From assembly GCA_025345505.1 (NCBI GenBank), contig JANVCC010000073.1, positions 10,078,628 through 10,142,627 of the forward strand: a stretch of DNA of 64,000 bases, in the 5' to 3' direction. Below, in pieces: positions 59,245 to 64,000 of the stretch (positions within the stretch are counted from its first letter, which is position 1; the number at the start of each line of letters is the position of its first letter). The notes below the pieces were generated by a model that saw nothing but the letters and a program-made list of their open reading frames with translations, was not told where the DNA came from and made no database searches. Made by a program: the position numbers and the translations under genes. This DNA comes from Todiramphus chloris collaris. Taxonomy: Eukaryota > Chordata > Aves > Coraciiformes > Alcedinidae.

Positions 59245-59951
59245 TGTTAGGGTTTTGGGAGTTCTTTTGTTTTCCTTCTTCTCTTAAAGAATTTTCCCAT
59301 ACTTGTTCGTCAAGGAGATAAATTGCTGTACTTCAGAGCGACAAAAGACCTGGCCACAGGGGGAGGGGTCCAGCCTGCCGCCGAATAAAAGGGGTTGGGT
59401 GGAGCCGCTAGGGCTCTGCGTTTACTTCCTGCATTCGAAGGGGAGAGAAGCTGCCCTCGTGGTGGAGAGGAGTCGTCCCCACTGCCCGCTGCGTCTCCTG
59501 CTCTCCTTCTACCCCTGCTGTCTCCCGGGGATCCTGCTGGGCACCGGGATCGGCTGCCCAGGGGTGTTTGTGAAGCCGGCTTTTCGTCGGGCATTGCCCC
59601 GTGAGGCCTGCGCTGGCTCCGGAGCGGGGAGACCATGGCGCCCTCCCTGCTCCCCGGGAGCCGCCCGCGGCCCTGCGGCTGTGAGCGGAACTGCACCAAA
59701 GGGGAGAGTGCCTGCAGCCCGGAGAGGCTGGCACTGGGTTCCTGCCGCTGTGTGTTGGCACTGCCATAGTTACTGTGTGTTTGCCTTGTTTTATATATAT
59801 TTAGTAAAGAACGGTTATTCCTATTCCTCATCTTTGCCTGAAAGCCCCTTAATTTCAAAATTCTAAGCATTTGGAGGGGAGGGGGTTGCATTTCCATTTT
59901 AAGGGAGGCTTCTGCCTTCCTTGGCAGACACCTGTCTTTCAAACCAAGACA
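59245..59951 (+). mobile_element. CpG-rich solo LTR, avian endogenous retrovirus (family D)
   Basis: A 707-bp solo LTR with TG...CA ends: TGTTAGGGTTTTGGGAG at the left and TTTCAAACCAAGACA at the right. The flanks TAACT (59240-59244) and GAACT (59952-59956) match at 4 of 5 bases, fitting a 5-bp target duplication. Landmarks include GACCTGGCCACAGGGGGAGG, a TATA-like AATAAAAGG (59384-59392), a very G+C- and CpG-rich block (about 59380-59740), a polyadenylation-type AGTAAA (59803-59808) and TGCATTTCCATTTTAAGG. No internal genes are attached. The CpGs are well kept, which suggests a young age or low germline methylation. The overlapping frames of 187 (+) and 210 (-) codons are by-products of high G+C, not genes. 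Confidence 0.9.
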
Positions 59952-62900
59952 GAACTCTATTTATTAGTCTTGATGTATCACAAGTACGTATGGAGTTATG
60001 CTGCCTTTAAGGCTTGTAAACTCTAATACACATGATCAGAGTGGCTTTTCCCCCTGCCAGTAGTTTTTACAAACAAATATTTGGAATCTTAAGACTTAGT
60101 TTTTTCTTGGTCCTGCCTGGAATTTTCTGCCCTCTATTAATTTTCCACTGAAATCTATTTAGGGCATTTTGTTTCTTTTGCTTTCTTTTCAGACAGGTAG
60201 ATATGCAAACAATCTGGATCCTATTAGGTTGTGAAACATGTAAACTGAATGACTATTCCATGAGACTGAATGTTTGGTGGATACACTTCTTCATAAAAGA
60301 CTGACACCTTTGAAATCTGAATCATAATTTGGTTGTCTTCCATATATACAAGTTGGATAACTGTTTTACCGATATCTTTTCTCTACTGGTACCTCATACT
60401 CTTACTATATTTTGTTTTATTTTTCTTTTCTCTAACATAGCAATATCTTGTTTCAAACAATTACTTAAAATGGAAGTGAAAAAAAGCCCTGCAAAAAATA
60501 TCATTGGTTATACTTAAGACCTCGCAGCCTAGATTATTTAGCTTTTTATGTAAAGAGAGCACAGCATTCTATAATTGAATGTCAGTTGTAAATACAAATG
60601 CATTAGTCTTCAACCCTGCCTCTGTTCCAAACCCTACTATACAAATAAGGATGAATTTTCTGTACTGGGACAAAAATACCACATCCAATATCTAATATTG
60701 ACTTCCAGAGATTGTTTATATGAATGCGTTTGAATATGCTTATGTACGTATTTGTGTTTCCCTCAGAATTCCCTATGACTGAACTTGGTTTATGTTAGTG
60801 TCTTTGGCTTCTTTTCTGAATCACAAAAGCATCACTTTGCCTCAATAAAGATTTATTAGATTTAGTTCTTTTTAATTGAGAAATTAGCCTCTGGTAGAGG
60901 AATTCTTCCCTTTACAGAGCCATCTTCTAACTGTCCCAAACTGAACAGTGAAATTTCAAAAGTAAACATCTATCAATGGGTGACAGCAGCTTTAACAAAC
61001 AGCTAATATAAGGTAGAAAATTACACTGCATTTCAGTGTTTATTCAGGCAAATGCAACAGTAAAAAGCTTAAATGCTGTCAATCTGGCATACACACGTGA
61101 ACATGACCACACAGGAAAAAAAAGCTGAGAATAAAGTTAATCTCCAGATAACTTCCAGATGAGGCTGTTTGCCTCAGTTTTGCTTCCTGTTTTCATCAGA
61201 GAAGATTTCATAAAGTCAGTAAGAAATAATAAGGAGATTATAGTGAAACTTTAGAGGACTCATACTGACTGTTCAGATGCTTCATCCTTTAATGACTGTA
61301 TCTTCAAAGAAGCAGTGGCATCTTCATCTCAGAAGAGGCTTTATGAGGTCACTTTTTAAGCAGTACTCACTGCTTTTTGATATGCTGGTAAGCAGTGATT
61401 CTAAATGCAGTCATTTAAGATTACAAGCCTAGTATCAAACCATTTTGAAGGTCTTCCCATTGTCTTCAATAAGTTTTAGATTAAACCATTTATCAGGCAT
61501 TCTTCATTCATCCTTAAATCATATTCCTTCTGCCTTCTAGACTTTGCACTGTTGTATTCCTGCTTCTTTATCTTTTCATCACTTTCCCCCCCATCCTTTT
61601 CTTCTGCCAATCTCTTGCCACTGCAGGCAATTCTAAGGAGAAACTTAAAGAAGACTCCTTTTTTCCATTTCACCAACATTCCTCTACCTTATTTCAGATA
61701 GATCTGCTAGATAGCTAACTTTCAGATAGCTTGCCAACAAACTTTGAACCTGATCTTTCAGAAGAGCTGGAGTGCTAGATATCCTTGCAGTAAAATGATG
61801 ACTTAAGCTTAGATCATACAACAAGGACCATACAAATACAGAGTCTATAATATGTCTTTAGACTGGAACTTTAGACATCAAGCTTTCAACACTTTGAGAC
61901 CTCTGTTCTCTGCTTTCAACAGATAGTAAAAAAATAATTGCCACTTCCCTAGTGTAGAGAGTTTTACAAGAAATCAGTGTCATTAAGTGATTGTTATCTT
62001 GGACTAGTAATACTTCCATGGTGCTTTTCAGGATACTGAATATGTGTACATATGAACATAGATATACCTGTGCTCACTGTCTCTCAAGTGCTTAAGTGTA
62101 GAGGGGCAGATAACACTGGAGTGTGTGAAGTATCTTTAAGAAAAAGTGAGAGCTGTACAAGTACTGTTTTATATCAGTCTATTTTTCTGCTGACATACTA
62201 TAACTCAAAAACTCATTAAAACACTTTTTACCTTATTGAAAAAGTTTGGGTTTTTTTAACTGTTTCTCACAGTCTCAGAAGTACATGTCACTGCTCTTGC
62301 AGTCACAGTAGATATTAAAATGTCTTATGCATCTCATATATATGGTTCTGCATTGTTTTCTTTTTGCTTTTTGTTTTTCACAGTGCACTTGCCACTCAAA
62401 CCAAAAGAAGTAGAATAAAGTAGAGTAAGGCCTAATAATTTTCTGTTACACTGAACAGAAGTTATAGGTGGAAAAATATTTATTTATTTATTTAAAAAAT
62501 GTGTAATGGAAGATGAAGAGGAGGAGCCTATAGCTTCCCTGAGTAATTCTTCACAGTTTAATCTGCAGTACAGTAATGGGTGCTAGCATACAGGTTGAAC
62601 TTGTCTTGGATGCAGCTACTAGAAAAGCAGGTCTGAAGCTCAAAAGGGTTGAATGTAGTGTGTTGACTACAACACTTTATCTAACTTTTAATGAGAGGTA
62701 ATAATATACTTTATATGTATGAAAAGAAAATTATTTTTAAATTCTTTTAAATATTGATTGTTTATGAAAATGTATTTTTGTTTTCTTCTTTTATTTGTTT
62801 CCCTTCTCCTTACAAATCTGTTCTGCTTGACTGTTTGGTGGGTTTTTAATGTTTTTAGTCACTTTGAGGATTTACTGATTGAAGAAGCTTAATCATATAT

Positions 62901-64000
62901 CTGTGAAGGGATTTGTTTTATATTACACAAAACAATAAAAATGTGACTATTCACAAGGTGATTTATTCATGAAATGAGCGAATATATGTTAAGAATGGCA
63001 AAATCCTAAAATGTTCATCCCTAGAGCATTAATACAGATAAATATCATAAATATTTATGATAAATTAGTTACCAAGTAAGTGTCGTATCAAGTTGCCGTG
63101 GAAATCTTTGGTCCCTGCTCAGCGACGCCAACACTGCTAATAAAATCTCTTCTAGTTGCATTGATTTATCCAGATAAAAATCAAGATGGGGTGGAAATAT
63201 GAGTGATACATGTAGGATACACATCAGGATTTTTGGAAAAGGACATGTAGAAACCATAACACTGATAAGATTTTAATTAGGTCAAATGTGTATTCTTTAT
63301 TTAATATCCATATTATTTTATAAAATGGAAGAATATTCTTCATCTAGAAAGTTAGGAAGATGAGTCATTAAGGTTTGTGTAGATTTTTAGTGACCGAGTT
63401 GCTATTAATCAACTCACCTTATCAGTCTAGCAAATCTCTGATTACAATTTGTTTCATGTATGTTTTTGTTATGGAATATATAACTCTCTATAGTGTAATT
63501 TTGTCATCTCTTTAGGATTATTTTCTGAAGCATACGTTTATGCCATTGGATTAAATAGTGAATAGACATTGAATGATGGCATATGCTATGACAGACACAT
63601 GATGTGTATCACTCTAGTTTCATAATGGACTTTTTGTCCTTTATTTTGAACATAAAGGAAATATTGATTAGAATCAACACTATGGCCTTAGTTCCCACAG
63701 GTAGCTGTGGGAAGTCTTTGATCTCTGATTTATGGAACATCATATTACTGAAATGTTTACCTTGCAGTAGAACAGCCCATTCTTATTGCCCATTCATCCA
63801 TCCCATCTGAATTAATTGCCAAAAGTTTCCAAATACCTGTGAGCACTAACATTTATTTTCAATAATTTTAACTGTCTCTAATTCATGATTTTCTCAGAGC
63901 TTGGGAGACGTGGCTTTGGTGTTCATGTATGGGACTTAATGAAGTACAGGTCAATTTCACTTGGAGCACATGATGAGTGTTTGCAAAGCACTCTCTGATG
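59952..64000. other. Unique AT-rich DNA, no gene seen
   Basis: Four kilobases without a recognised gene, LINE or LTR. A TTTA run lies at 62477-62499. The segment at 63060-63190 has several CpGs and an RFX-like word (GTTGCCGTGGAAAT, 63092-63105), unusual for its AT-rich setting, and may be conserved non-coding DNA. Confidence 0.5.

Noticed and set aside
59310-59942. 210-codon minus-strand frame, the largest frame outside CR1
   Set aside because: It lies inside LTR-D and reflects its high G+C content; composition is biased and there is no domain.
1-64000. CRISPR arrays, operons, tRNA or rRNA genes, bacterial insertion sequences
   Set aside because: None of their signatures is present, and the repeats show this is vertebrate nuclear DNA.

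Overview
The window looks like a gene-poor, AT-rich stretch of a bird nuclear chromosome. The evidence is its repeats: thirteen CR1 LINE fragments, most with the usual avian 3' end (a TTCCAAC-type motif followed by ATTCTATG or ATTCTGTG repeats), and solo LTRs of at least four avian endogenous retrovirus families. The LTR types with ends TGTCCTGG, TGTCTTGG and TGTTAGG are ones I associate with neoavian, especially passerine, genomes, so a neoavian bird is the best guess; the order is not proven. I found no prokaryotic signal, no CRISPR array, no rRNA or tRNA gene and no host exon I could recognise. Short open frames are abundant but look like chance frames or pieces of repeats.

Layout: 1-7.1 kb is unique DNA with one small minus-strand CR1 relic (3.1 kb). 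7.1-9.5 kb is a long, 5'-truncated CR1 that still keeps a 594-codon open frame over the end of the endonuclease and the whole reverse transcriptase. 9.5-24 kb is unique DNA with an internally deleted CR1 (13.5-14.2 kb) and a short minus-strand CR1 (17.8 kb). A solo LTR (family A) with perfect 5-bp flanking duplications lies at 24.0-24.8 kb. 24.8-34.6 kb is mostly unique but holds a very old CR1 relic (28.3 kb). A second solo LTR type (C) lies at 34.6-35.1 kb. CR1 pieces at 36.6 and 38.2 kb lead to a nested cluster at 39.9-42.9 kb: a minus-strand LTR-A split by a 2.3-kb CR1, which itself holds a partial minus-strand LTR of family B. Six short plus-strand CR1 3' ends follow between 40 and 55.5 kb. 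A 1.06-kb LTR-B lies at 55.8-56.8 kb and a CpG-rich solo LTR (D) at 59.2-60.0 kb. The rest, to 64 kb, is unique AT-rich DNA.

The window reads as an intergenic desert or a very large intron that has gathered retroelements over a long time. The most informative structure is the three-layer insertion at 39.9-42.9 kb, which gives a relative dating of two LTR families and one CR1 lineage. I did not find a new gene system. The most testable regulatory leads are a CpG-island-like LTR, a 14/15 match to the CTCF core, and a few stretches that look like conserved non-coding DNA. No database search or alignment was run; family assignments rest on recognised sequence and translated motifs.
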